Part shown: in pieces, positions 17,701 to 24,859 of the stretch
Layout: the number at the start of each line of letters is the position of its first letter
How positions within the stretch are numbered: the stretch's first letter is position 1
Source of the DNA: Oscillospiraceae bacterium
GTDB lineage: Bacteria > Bacillota > Clostridia > Oscillospirales > Oscillospiraceae
Assembly: GCA_009781515.1 (NCBI GenBank)
Contig: WQXY01000001.1
Span: forward strand, 62,001 to 126,000
DNA: 64,000 bases
Direction: 5' to 3'
Position numbers and translations under genes: made by a program
The notes under the pieces: model-generated
Told to the model about the DNA's origin: nothing
Database searches by the model: none
Seen by the model: only the letters and a program-made list of their open reading frames with translations

Positions 17701-18153
17701 TCCGCCATATTGGGCGGTGATATTAAGCTTGCTCATAGGCTTGTACATACGTTAAAGAGTAATGCGGGGCAGCTCGGCAAAAAATTGCTGCAACAGGTAG
17801 CCGCACAGATTGAAGAAACACTTGCCGGTGATAATCCCGAGCCAAGTGATGATAGTATGTCAATTCTAAAAACACAGCTTGATTTAGTTCTCTCGGAGCT
17901 CTCACCTTTGCTCAACGAAAAAAGGAGCAAGGGTAAAGCGGAAATAACTGACGTTAAGAAAATCTTGAGCTTGCTTGATGCTTTAGAGCCGCTCTTAAAA
18001 AGCAGGAATATGAAAAGCTTGAAGATGACAGATGAGCTTTATGCTGTGCAGGGAGCAGAACAGCTTGTCAGGCAAATAGAGGAGTGTAAGTTTAAGCAGG
18101 CGCTTGAAACACTTGAAAAATTACGAGGAAAGTTGAACTCTGAACATGAATGA
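14710..18153 (+). CDS. Membrane hybrid sensor histidine kinase with REC and Hpt domains
   Basis: A sensor kinase of about 1147 residues. Domains in order: transmembrane helix near 15-35, extracytoplasmic cache-like sensor to about 270, second helix near 280-300, two PAS-like domains (about 310-440 and 450-570), HisKA with phospho-acceptor His near 593 (MSHEIRTPMNS), HATPase_c (GTGLGLSI), receiver (phospho-acceptor Asp near 892, FMDIHMPVMDG), and an Hpt domain with His near 1013 (VHTLKSNAG). It should pass phosphate internally and then to a separate regulator. The start is uncertain: GTG 14710 lies upstream of the GGAGG (14715-14719), ATG 14752 has no site, and the best-spaced codon is ATC 14728. 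It overlaps the next gene by eight bases. Confidence 0.9.
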   Translation: MSEVSLIRRKIFVSMITLTTACCVVVLAASIALYSIELNRTMHYKVNTAMAMVENEIGEIKTKAYMAAVGMATSPDLIDALINDNRARLVSTTTDLVNLLGVEYCSVLDSEGTVLIRTHLPDEHGDSLAHLPQIISALEGKTEAYIIAGPTIRLGISCGAPIHDEDMNIIGMISLGFRLDTPDASIKLKEITGCEVTLFLNDISVSSTVLLENGEFAVGTTAREEISEMVLAGERFSGRINLFGRNILGIYAPLYGLGDNIVGMAFVGHYTAEDMGRVFVFIASGVLITILVLVICILLAQYISKTIEKRLQSANERTLLMLDTSPLCAQIFDKKLYTIDCNEAAIRLYGFKEKHEYINGFMSLCHPEYQPDGQRSDEKAIAMITKAFAEGHVIFEWTHKIPKTENGEEQLFPAEITLVRAKYADEDVVVGYTRDLREFKQMMQALESANFTTSAMFASNPYINILFDKNFNVIDCNPVSLSYFGFESKTELINGFMERLVKSIPEYQSDGSPTAPLIEAFMTAVQKGINVIESEIVLNGQPRSLNVELKRIPYENSFAIIAYVQDITERKAMIEAAQSANRSKTIFLANMSHEIRTPMNSIIGFSELAQSDEIPNKTRDYLKNIQDSAEWLLKIINDILDISKIESGKIEFEHIVFGLPDIFEHCQSAIMPKITEKGIMLYCYTEPSVGKKLLGDPVRLRQIIMNLLSNAVKFTNSGTVKLMASLASLEEESVTIHFEVKDSGIGMTSEQIERVFNPFMQAEDSITRRYGGTGLGLSITKNIIELMGGSLIVDSTPGVGSKFSFDLKFELIDDDDDVIPAELIVINDFEKPHFSGEILICEDNGLNQQVICDHLGRVGLKTVVANNGKEGVDIVSKRLKSDKEPFDLIFMDIHMPVMDGLDAAERIMAMGVKTPIVALTANVMSNDLELYRINGISDTVGKPFTTHELWRCLAKYLTVESYTPIDKQQEAEEESKALKIIKTNFVKGNQSTYNDIVSAILGGDIKLAHRLVHTLKSNAGQLGKKLLQQVAAQIEETLAGDNPEPSDDSMSILKTQLDLVLSELSPLLNEKRSKGKAEITDVKKILSLLDALEPLLKSRNMKSLKMTDELYAVQGAEQLVRQIEECKFKQALETLEKLRGKLNSEHE

Positions 18154-20629
18154 AAAAACTAATCACAAAGTTCTTGTAATTGATGATGACCCGAACAATA
18201 TAATAACGCTTACAGGTATTTTGGAAGATGAATATACCATTTGCGCTGTTACCGACAGCCTTGAAGCTTTAACAGCCGCGGAAGAAAATCTGCCCGATAT
18301 TATATTGCTCGATATTCTTATGCCGGGACTTGACGGTTTTGAAGTGCTCTCTCAGCTTAAAAGCTCGGAAATCACACGCGGTATTCCTGTAATCATTATT
18401 ACGGGGCTTAATGACATTGAGTCTGAGGAGAAAGGGTTAAGACTTGGAGCAGCTGACTATATTTTCAAACCGTTTCAATCGCCGATTGTTAAACTGAGAG
18501 TAAAAAATCAAATTATTCTAATCAACTCAGATGAACGAAAGCGGATGACGGATGAAATCACCCATCACAGAAACATTCTGCAGGCTGTCAATTCCGCCGC
18601 AATAATGCTCCTTGAGCAAAGGGACAAAAAGGATATTCACTCCATACTAAATAAAGGAATGGAGCTGATTGCCAATTCGATGGATGCCGACAGGATTAAT
18701 ATCTGGCGTGCCGAGGCTGCGGGTGAGGTACTGCAATATTGCCGTGATTATTACTGGTTTAGTGATTTGGGAGCAAGCGTTGGGGAAACTCCTGACATAC
18801 TGTATAACCCGATTGGTGAGTACGATTTAGACTGGTATACGAAATTTGTCCGAGAAAAAGCAATAAGCGGTATTGTTTCAAAAATGCCTGAAAACGACCG
18901 TAGATTTTTGGATCCCTTGGGCGTAAAATCGGTCATAATCATGCCTCTTTTTATGGAGGGCAGATTATGGGGACTCTTTAGTCTTGATGATTGCAAAACA
19001 GAGCGTGAGTATTCCGAAGAAGAAATTAAAATTATTAAATCCGTCAGTGTTATGATGGTAAGTGCAATCAATCGTGATGCTTTGGGTGAAGATGTTGAAA
19101 ATACACTCAGCTCTATGGAGAGTATTCTCGACAGTATTGACGCGGCAATTTACGTTACTGTTCCGGAAACAGGAGAGCTTCTTTTTGTCAATTCTTACAT
19201 GAAAAAAGGTTTTGGCTTTGAAGATGACGATGTCATCGGTGAGTTTTGTTATGAAATGTTCCGAAGCGATCAGGAAGCTATGTGTGACTTTTGTCCGTGT
19301 CATCAGCTTGACAAAAACCCCGAAGCGACCGTTGTGTGGGACGAGCATCTTGCCGAAGCTGATATTTATGTTAGGCACTCTGATTGTTATATTAACTGGT
19401 ATGACGGCAGAGTTGTACATCTGCAGCATGCAGTGGATATTACCGAGCTTGTTAAAGCCACAGAAAAGGTACAGGCAGCCAGTCAGGCAAAAAGTGACTT
19501 CCTTGCTAACATGAGCCATGAAATGCGCACACCGCTCAACGCTATCATCGGAATGACGTTGATAGGAAAAAGAAAAGATGAAATAGGAGATAAGATACAT
19601 GCCCTAAACAAGATAGGCGACGCGTCGTCTCATTTGCTCAGTTTGGTAAATGACATACTTGATATGGCAAAAATTGAAGCAGATAAACTGGAGCTCTTTT
19701 CCGTTGAATATAACTTTGAGCACATGCTCGATAAGGTTCTTAATGTTATACATTTTCGTGCCGATGAAAAGCAGCAAATTCTGAGTGTTAATATAGACAA
19801 AAAAATGCCGCGATTTGTTGTCGGCGACGACCAGCGGCTTGCACAGGTTATCTCGAACCTGCTTTATAACGCAGTAAAATTTACACCCGAATGTGGTGAA
19901 ATTCATTTAGACGTATCTGTGGTTGATAAAGCTGACGAGCACTGCCGTGTGCGTATTGAAGTAAAAGACAATGGGATAGGTATATCGCAGCAGCAGCAGG
20001 AGAGGCTGTTTTTAGCTTTTGAACAGGCAGACAGCGGAATTAGCAGGGAATACGGTGGTACAGGCTTGGGGCTGTCCATTACCAAGCGGATTGTCGAGCT
20101 CATGAACGGTGAAATATGGGTTGAGTCCGAGCTATCTAAGGGATCAAGGTTTATTGCTGATGTACAAATGAAATACAGCGACAGAGATGACGATGTTTCG
20201 TTTGAGGCTGCAGACAGTGGCGAGAGCATTGATGTGATTAAGGGTGCCTTTAAGGGGAAACGGCTTCTTGTTGCAGAAGACGTTGAAATAAACCGTGAAA
20301 TTTTAGTTGCACTTTTGGAAGGCAGCGGGTTGACTATCGACTGTGCGGAAAACGGCGTGGAAGCACTTAATATAATAAAAGAAAATCCCGATAAGTATGA
20401 TATCATCTTTATGGATTTACAAATGCCGCAAATGGGCGGGTTGGAAGCTACGCGGCAAATACGTGCTATGCCGGAGCAGAGCGCAAAAAAGCTGCCGATT
20501 GTAGCAATGACAGCTAATGTATTTCAAGACGATATAAAGGCTTGTAATGAAGCGGGAATGGATGGTCATCTCGGCAAGCCGCTTGATATTGACAAGGTTT
20601 TAACGATACTTCATAAACACCTGAAGTAA
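18146..20629 (+). CDS. Cytoplasmic hybrid histidine kinase REC-GAF-PAS-HisKA-HATPase-REC
   Basis: An 827-residue protein without transmembrane segments. An N-terminal receiver (IDDDPNN, phospho-acceptor Asp56 in LLDILMPG) is followed by a GAF-like domain (about 150-310), a PAS-like domain (about 325-435), HisKA (His near 458, MSHEMRTPLNA), HATPase_c (GTGLGLSITKRIVE) and a second receiver (Asp near 757, FMDLQMPQMGG). The ATG overlaps the end of the upstream kinase by eight bases, so the two are co-translated. The N-terminal receiver is a likely target for the Hpt domain of the upstream kinase, which would make the pair a two-protein phosphorelay. No DNA-binding output is encoded here. Confidence 0.92.
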   Translation: MNEKTNHKVLVIDDDPNNIITLTGILEDEYTICAVTDSLEALTAAEENLPDIILLDILMPGLDGFEVLSQLKSSEITRGIPVIIITGLNDIESEEKGLRLGAADYIFKPFQSPIVKLRVKNQIILINSDERKRMTDEITHHRNILQAVNSAAIMLLEQRDKKDIHSILNKGMELIANSMDADRINIWRAEAAGEVLQYCRDYYWFSDLGASVGETPDILYNPIGEYDLDWYTKFVREKAISGIVSKMPENDRRFLDPLGVKSVIIMPLFMEGRLWGLFSLDDCKTEREYSEEEIKIIKSVSVMMVSAINRDALGEDVENTLSSMESILDSIDAAIYVTVPETGELLFVNSYMKKGFGFEDDDVIGEFCYEMFRSDQEAMCDFCPCHQLDKNPEATVVWDEHLAEADIYVRHSDCYINWYDGRVVHLQHAVDITELVKATEKVQAASQAKSDFLANMSHEMRTPLNAIIGMTLIGKRKDEIGDKIHALNKIGDASSHLLSLVNDILDMAKIEADKLELFSVEYNFEHMLDKVLNVIHFRADEKQQILSVNIDKKMPRFVVGDDQRLAQVISNLLYNAVKFTPECGEIHLDVSVVDKADEHCRVRIEVKDNGIGISQQQQERLFLAFEQADSGISREYGGTGLGLSITKRIVELMNGEIWVESELSKGSRFIADVQMKYSDRDDDVSFEAADSGESIDVIKGAFKGKRLLVAEDVEINREILVALLEGSGLTIDCAENGVEALNIIKENPDKYDIIFMDLQMPQMGGLEATRQIRAMPEQSAKKLPIVAMTANVFQDDIKACNEAGMDGHLGKPLDIDKVLTILHKHLK

Positions 20630-20634
20630 AAAAT

Positions 20635-20660
20635 ATTGCGACCCGTAGGCCGCAATGACG
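20635..20660. repeat. Family 1 repeat, half copy B
   Basis: ATTGCG (20635-20640) and CGCAAT followed by GACG (to 20660) form the tip of the family 1 palindrome without its core. The hairpin lies between convergent genes and could act as a weak transcription end. Confidence 0.55.
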
Positions 20661-20675
20661 ATGGTGTATTTATTT

Positions 20676-21659
20676 TTAGACAATTCTTTTTGCGCCGAAC
20701 CATGTTCTTGTGTAATATGCACTGCCGAGGTCGCTGATTAGAACACCGCCGCTTGACCTTGCGGAATGAACAATCTTGTTATCGCCGATGTAGATAGCAA
20801 CATGTGTTACTGTACGTCCGTTTTCTGATGTAAAGATGAGGTCTCCGACGGAGAGCTCTGATCTTTTTATATGTGTGCCGTTATCTCTGTATTGTCCTGC
20901 GGAGTTGCGTGTGAGGCTAACGCCGAACTGGCGAAACACATATGATACTAAGCCGCTGCAGTCAAATCCCGACGGGGAAGCGCCGCCATAAACATATTTG
21001 GTGCCAATGAAAGACAGGGCTAAATCTGCAATCTGTTGACCCAATTCAACATTTGGGTCAGGCGCTGTGCCTGTTGGTATAACCTGTGTGCTTGTTGGGG
21101 TTGATGCGGCAGATGTCGTAGCTGACGATGAGCTTGATGATGATGTGCTTGTCGAAGCTGTGGACGAGGTAACGCTCATAAAGTCAGAGCGGACATAACC
21201 TGTTTTATTGTCAAAACGCACCTTAAACCAACCGTTATTAAGTCCGATTATGCTCATAATCGTATCTTGGACATAAGTGCCGAGAACCGTACTGTTAATG
21301 TCGGGACGCTCGCGCATGTTAACTCTGTCGCCTGTAATTTTGCCGCTTGCGTTAAAATCGGCGACCGTGCGGGGTCTTTCAAGCAGGGGAACACTGACAA
21401 ACCCGACAGTGCCTCTATAGTTGACGCGATACCATTCGCTGTTTGTGCGCTCAAGAATAACAATGGCGTCACCGCGGCTTGCTTGTGTCAGGATATCGTG
21501 GTTTAATCCCGCACCTGCACGGATACGCACTCCGTTACCGACTGCATTCGCCGCACCCCATGCTATTGTGCGGGTTGTTGCGGCGGCTGTGAGCGGCAGC
21601 ATTGTTGCGATAATTGTTATCAGCAGTAATATAGAAGCTATTTTTCGTACAATCTTCAT
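20676..21659 (-). CDS. Secreted SH3-domain NlpC/P60 peptidoglycan endopeptidase
   Basis: A 327-residue cell-wall hydrolase that likely cuts gamma-D-Glu-diamino-acid peptide bonds. A signal peptide with a hydrophobic core (IASILLLITIIATMLPLTAAA) begins at Met 21659. Two bacterial SH3 domains follow (residues about 35-95 and 100-160; VNMRERPDINSTVLG), then a Ser/Thr-rich linker (about 165-200) and an NlpC/P60 domain with catalytic Cys in FDCSGLVSYVF and His in VTHVAIYIGD. An upstream extension to 21707 lacks signal character and was rejected. It follows the small conserved gene and may share its promoter. Confidence 0.92.
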   Translation of the reverse strand: MKIVRKIASILLLITIIATMLPLTAAATTRTIAWGAANAVGNGVRIRAGAGLNHDILTQASRGDAIVILERTNSEWYRVNYRGTVGFVSVPLLERPRTVADFNASGKITGDRVNMRERPDINSTVLGTYVQDTIMSIIGLNNGWFKVRFDNKTGYVRSDFMSVTSSTASTSTSSSSSSSATTSAASTPTSTQVIPTGTAPDPNVELGQQIADLALSFIGTKYVYGGASPSGFDCSGLVSYVFRQFGVSLTRNSAGQYRDNGTHIKRSELSVGDLIFTSENGRTVTHVAIYIGDNKIVHSARSSGGVLISDLGSAYYTRTWFGAKRIV

Positions 21660-21676
21660 TAAATAATATGACCTTT

Positions 21677-21973
21677 CTATGCTGATGCCAAGGCTCTGTC
21701 GAGCCAAACGGCAGCAACGTCGATGGCTTCAAAGAAGCTTGTCTTTTCGCTTTTTTTGACAACTCTGTCGCGTGATTTCAGTTCGGGGTCTGTGTATTGA
21801 AGCTGCACAGACACTCTTGTTGCAAGATTGAGGTCTTCAAATGCTTTGGACTCTGCTATTTGAAGCATGATAATATACTTATCTGTCATGCTGCCATAAT
21901 AAATAATGTCATCTTTTCGTCTAAGCGGATGACCTTTGTAATTAAGTGTCTTTTCCTTAGTATTTGCAGGCAT
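21677..21973 (-). CDS. Conserved clostridial protein of unknown function, 98 aa
   Basis: A small soluble protein starting MPANTKEKTLNYKGHPLRR, then DIIYYGSMTDKYIIMLQI and VSVQLQYTDPELKSRDRVVKKSEK. I have the impression of a family conserved in clostridia but know no function. There is no signal peptide, membrane segment or enzyme motif. Met 21973 is chosen because GGGAGG lies nine bases upstream; the longer frame to 22078 would run through the promoter. A strong promoter (22005-22033) drives it, probably with the NlpC/P60 gene, 17 bases beyond its stop. Confidence 0.8.
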   Translation of the reverse strand: MPANTKEKTLNYKGHPLRRKDDIIYYGSMTDKYIIMLQIAESKAFEDLNLATRVSVQLQYTDPELKSRDRVVKKSEKTSFFEAIDVAAVWLDRALASA

Positions 21974-22004
21974 TTGCAAGACCCTCCCATATATTTGTAA
22001 CTGA

Positions 22005-22033
22005 ATTGTAACACATTGTATCCTATCTGTCAA
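22005..22033 (-). promoter_or_regulatory. Promoter of the 98-aa protein and NlpC/P60 gene
   Basis: Leftward TTGACA (22028-22033), 17-base spacer, TACAAT (22005-22010), close to consensus. Divergent from the deoC promoter. Confidence 0.75.
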
Positions 22034-22053
22034 CACTTGAAATTCAAATAATA

Positions 22054-22062
22054 TGATATAAT
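22054..22062 (+). promoter_or_regulatory. Extended -10 promoter of the deoC operon
   Basis: TGA-TATAAT (hexamer 22057-22062) forms an extended -10; no good -35 is seen. ATG of deoC is 18 bases beyond, with AGGGG between. Confidence 0.55.
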
Positions 22063-22080
22063 TAGGCAGGGGTGACAATT

Positions 22081-22743
22081 ATGACTGATGAGCAAATTTA
22101 CAGCTATGTGGACCATACATTACTTTCTGCAACGGCAACAAGTGCAGATATAGAGAAGTTATGCAAGGAAGCGGTGAAGTACAAGACTGCTTCTGTTTGT
22201 ATTCCACCCACTTACATAAAGCTTGCCCGTTCGTTATATCCTGACTTGAATATCTGCACTGTGGTAGGGTTTCCGCTCGGATATGACCTGACTTCCGTAA
22301 AAGCACTTGCCGCAAAAACTGCCGTTGACGACAGTGCAAACGAAATTGATATGGTTGTAAATATTACACATATCAAAAATAATTATATCGACGCTATTAC
22401 AGACGAGGTTGCATACTTAAAGCAAATTGCTCAAAAAAAGGTATTAAAGGTAATTATCGAAACCTGCTACTTAAATGATGAAGAAAAAATACAGCTTTGT
22501 GAGATTGTGACAAAAGCAGGTGCAGACTATATAAAAACATCAACAGGCTTTGGTACAAGCGGGGCTGTGCTCTCTGATATTGAGCTGTTCAAAAAACATA
22601 TCGGATATGGTGTCAAGATTAAAGCTGCCGGAGGCATACGCACACGCGAGGATATGGTTGCATTTATAAATGCCGGAGCAGACAGGCTCGGAACAAGTTC
22701 CGCAGTGAAAATATTAAGCGGAGGGGCAGCCGGAGCATACTAA
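22081..22743 (+). CDS. deoC: Deoxyribose-phosphate aldolase
   Basis: DeoC splits 2-deoxyribose-5-phosphate into acetaldehyde and glyceraldehyde-3-phosphate, so sugar from deoxynucleosides reaches glycolysis. The 220-residue TIM barrel shows VDHTLL near residue 10, VVGFPLG, EIDMVVN, LKVIIETCYL, the Schiff-base lysine in YIKTSTGFG, and KAAGGIR. ATG 22081 is preferred over GTG 22072 because AGGGG precedes it. First gene of a rightward run deoC-udp-ssnA-ygfK, linking nucleoside sugar use with purine breakdown. Confidence 0.95.
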   Translation: MTDEQIYSYVDHTLLSATATSADIEKLCKEAVKYKTASVCIPPTYIKLARSLYPDLNICTVVGFPLGYDLTSVKALAAKTAVDDSANEIDMVVNITHIKNNYIDAITDEVAYLKQIAQKKVLKVIIETCYLNDEEKIQLCEIVTKAGADYIKTSTGFGTSGAVLSDIELFKKHIGYGVKIKAAGGIRTREDMVAFINAGADRLGTSSAVKILSGGAAGAY

Positions 22744-22761
22744 CGAAAAGAGGTCATTTTA

Positions 22762-23523
22762 ATGAAAACAACATATCATCTTGGATTTGACGATGCATGC
22801 GGAGCTAAATATGTAATACTGCCCGGCGACCCCGGTCGTGTTCAGGCGATTGCAGAGTTTTTGGACAATCCGCGTTTTTTATGCCAAAACCGTGAATACA
22901 CAACATGGATTGGTGAAATTAACACTCAGCCTGTTTTAGTTATGTCGACAGGCATGGGCGGCCCGTCAACAGCAATAGCGGTTGAAGAGCTATCTACACT
23001 TGGTATTGAAACATATGTACGCGTCGGTACATGCGGCGGCATGGCGGATTTTGTCGAAAGCGGCGATGTAGTGATTGCAACGGGTGCAATACGTCAGGAG
23101 GGAACAACCCGCGAGTACGTCCCGATTGAGTTTCCCGCAATCGCAGATTTAGCGGTCACAAATGCACTTGTGCAAGCGGCAGGGAATATTGGTGCAAAAT
23201 ATCACACGGGTGTGGTTCAGTGTAAGGACTCATTTTACGGACAGCACTCACCCGATAGAATGCCCGTCGGATATGACCTTAAGGACAAATGGCAGGCTTG
23301 GATAAAAGCAGGCTGCCTTGCATCCGAAATGGAAAGCGCCACCCTATACATTGTCGCCGGGGTGTTGGGGCTTCGGGCAGGCTGTGTGCTCAGCGTCGTT
23401 TGGAATCAAGAGCGTCAGCTCAAGGGCCTCAGCAACAAAGAGGCTCATGACACAACCCTTGCGATTAAAACAGCAGTTGAAGCTGTAAGGCTTATGATAA
23501 GCGGAGGTGGGAAATGCTGCTGA
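22762..23523 (+). CDS. udp: Uridine phosphorylase
   Basis: A 253-residue nucleoside phosphorylase of the NP-I family. It splits uridine (and often deoxyuridine) with phosphate into base and (deoxy)ribose-1-phosphate. Markers are LPGDPGRV near the N-terminus (phosphate binding), STGMGGPSTAIAVEEL, RVGTCGGM, CKDSFYGQHSP and SEMESATLY (ribose contact). The QKRQL-like loop VVWNQERQLKG favours uridine over purine substrates, but some purine nucleoside activity cannot be excluded given the neighbours. It overlaps the start of ssnA by ten bases. Confidence 0.88.
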   Translation: MKTTYHLGFDDACGAKYVILPGDPGRVQAIAEFLDNPRFLCQNREYTTWIGEINTQPVLVMSTGMGGPSTAIAVEELSTLGIETYVRVGTCGGMADFVESGDVVIATGAIRQEGTTREYVPIEFPAIADLAVTNALVQAAGNIGAKYHTGVVQCKDSFYGQHSPDRMPVGYDLKDKWQAWIKAGCLASEMESATLYIVAGVLGLRAGCVLSVVWNQERQLKGLSNKEAHDTTLAIKTAVEAVRLMISGGGKCC

Positions 23524-24848
23524 TAATCGGTAACGGGCGGCTTATTACAAGGGGCTTGCCAAATGAGTTAATTGAAAACGGTGCGGTTGTTATTGAAAAG
23601 ACCTTCATAAAAGAGGTTGGCGATACAGCGGTGCTTCGCGATAAATATCAGACGGCAAGATTTATTGATGCCCGTGGTGGTGTAATAATGCCCGGGCTCA
23701 TAAATGCACACAACCATATCTACAGTGCGTTTGCAAGGGGTTTATCAGTAAAAGGTTATGCACCGCGCAGTTTCCCCGAAATCTTGGACGGTCTTTGGTG
23801 GACTATCGACCGCAATTTACAGCTTGAAGATACATACCTAAGTGCAATGTATACATATCTTGAATGTATCAAAAACGGCTGCACAACCGTATTTGACCAC
23901 CATGCAAGTTATGGCGGCATACGGGGCAGTCTTTTTAGAATTGCCGACGCCGCAAAGGAGCTTGGTGTCAGAACGAGCCTTTGCTATGAGGTGTCGGACA
24001 GGGACGGCGAGGAAAAAATGCGGGAGGCAGTCGCAGAAAATGCCGATTTCATAAAATTCGCCATGGCAGATAAAACCGATATGATAAAAGGCATGATGGG
24101 ATTACATGCGTCCTTTACATTGTCGGATAAAACAATGGAGCTTTGCAAGGAAAACACACCGCAGGGTATAGGCTATCATATTCATGTTGCGGAGGGTATT
24201 GAGGATGTAAACGACTCTTTGGAAAAATACGGCAAGCATGTGATAAACCGTTTGTTTGACCTTGGCATACTCGGCAAAAAGACAATAACGGGGCATTGTA
24301 TACATGTCGGCGAAAAAGAGATGGATATCATCAAAGAAACAGATACTATGGTTGTGCATAACCCGGAGTCGAACATGGGAAATGCCGTTGGTATTCCTCC
24401 GTGTATGGAAATGGTACGTCGCGGTATTTTGCTCGGGCTCGGAACTGACGGTTACACAAATGATATGCTTGAGTCCGAAAAAGTTGCAAACATCATACAC
24501 AAGCATGAACTTAAAGACCCGGGCGCCGCATGGAGTGAAGTGCCGCAAATGCTGTTTCAAAATAACGCCGCCATGTGTGCCCGAAGCTTTGAAACAAAAA
24601 TCGGGGTGCTCGAGACGGGTGCAGCCGCCGATGTAATTGTCAGCGACTACATACCTCAAACACCTATGACGGCGGATAACTGCGACGGTCATATTCTCTT
24701 TGGGATGAGCGGAAGAAGTGTTGTGACGACAGTTATAAACGGCGTGGTTAAAATGGAAAACCGTGAGCTTGTTGATATTGACGGCGATGAAATACTCGCA
24801 AAATGCCGCGAGCAATCGGCTGGTTTGTGGAAGAGAATTAACGGGTGA
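23514..24848 (+). CDS. ssnA: SsnA family aminohydrolase
   Basis: A 444-residue metal-dependent amidohydrolase of the SsnA group found with selenium-dependent molybdenum hydroxylases. Visible metal-site features are NAHNHIYSAF (the HxH pair), GYHIHVAEG, GHCIHV and GLGTDGYTND. In E. coli and gut anaerobes ssnA sits with ygfK, ygeW, ygeX and ygeY and is linked to purine/uric-acid breakdown, where it probably hydrolyses a C-N bond of a purine-derived intermediate. The exact substrate is not evident. GGAGGT precedes the ATG, which overlaps the end of udp. Confidence 0.88.
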   Translation: MLLIIGNGRLITRGLPNELIENGAVVIEKTFIKEVGDTAVLRDKYQTARFIDARGGVIMPGLINAHNHIYSAFARGLSVKGYAPRSFPEILDGLWWTIDRNLQLEDTYLSAMYTYLECIKNGCTTVFDHHASYGGIRGSLFRIADAAKELGVRTSLCYEVSDRDGEEKMREAVAENADFIKFAMADKTDMIKGMMGLHASFTLSDKTMELCKENTPQGIGYHIHVAEGIEDVNDSLEKYGKHVINRLFDLGILGKKTITGHCIHVGEKEMDIIKETDTMVVHNPESNMGNAVGIPPCMEMVRRGILLGLGTDGYTNDMLESEKVANIIHKHELKDPGAAWSEVPQMLFQNNAAMCARSFETKIGVLETGAAADVIVSDYIPQTPMTADNCDGHILFGMSGRSVVTTVINGVVKMENRELVDIDGDEILAKCREQSAGLWKRING

Positions 24849-24859
24849 GGTAATAGATT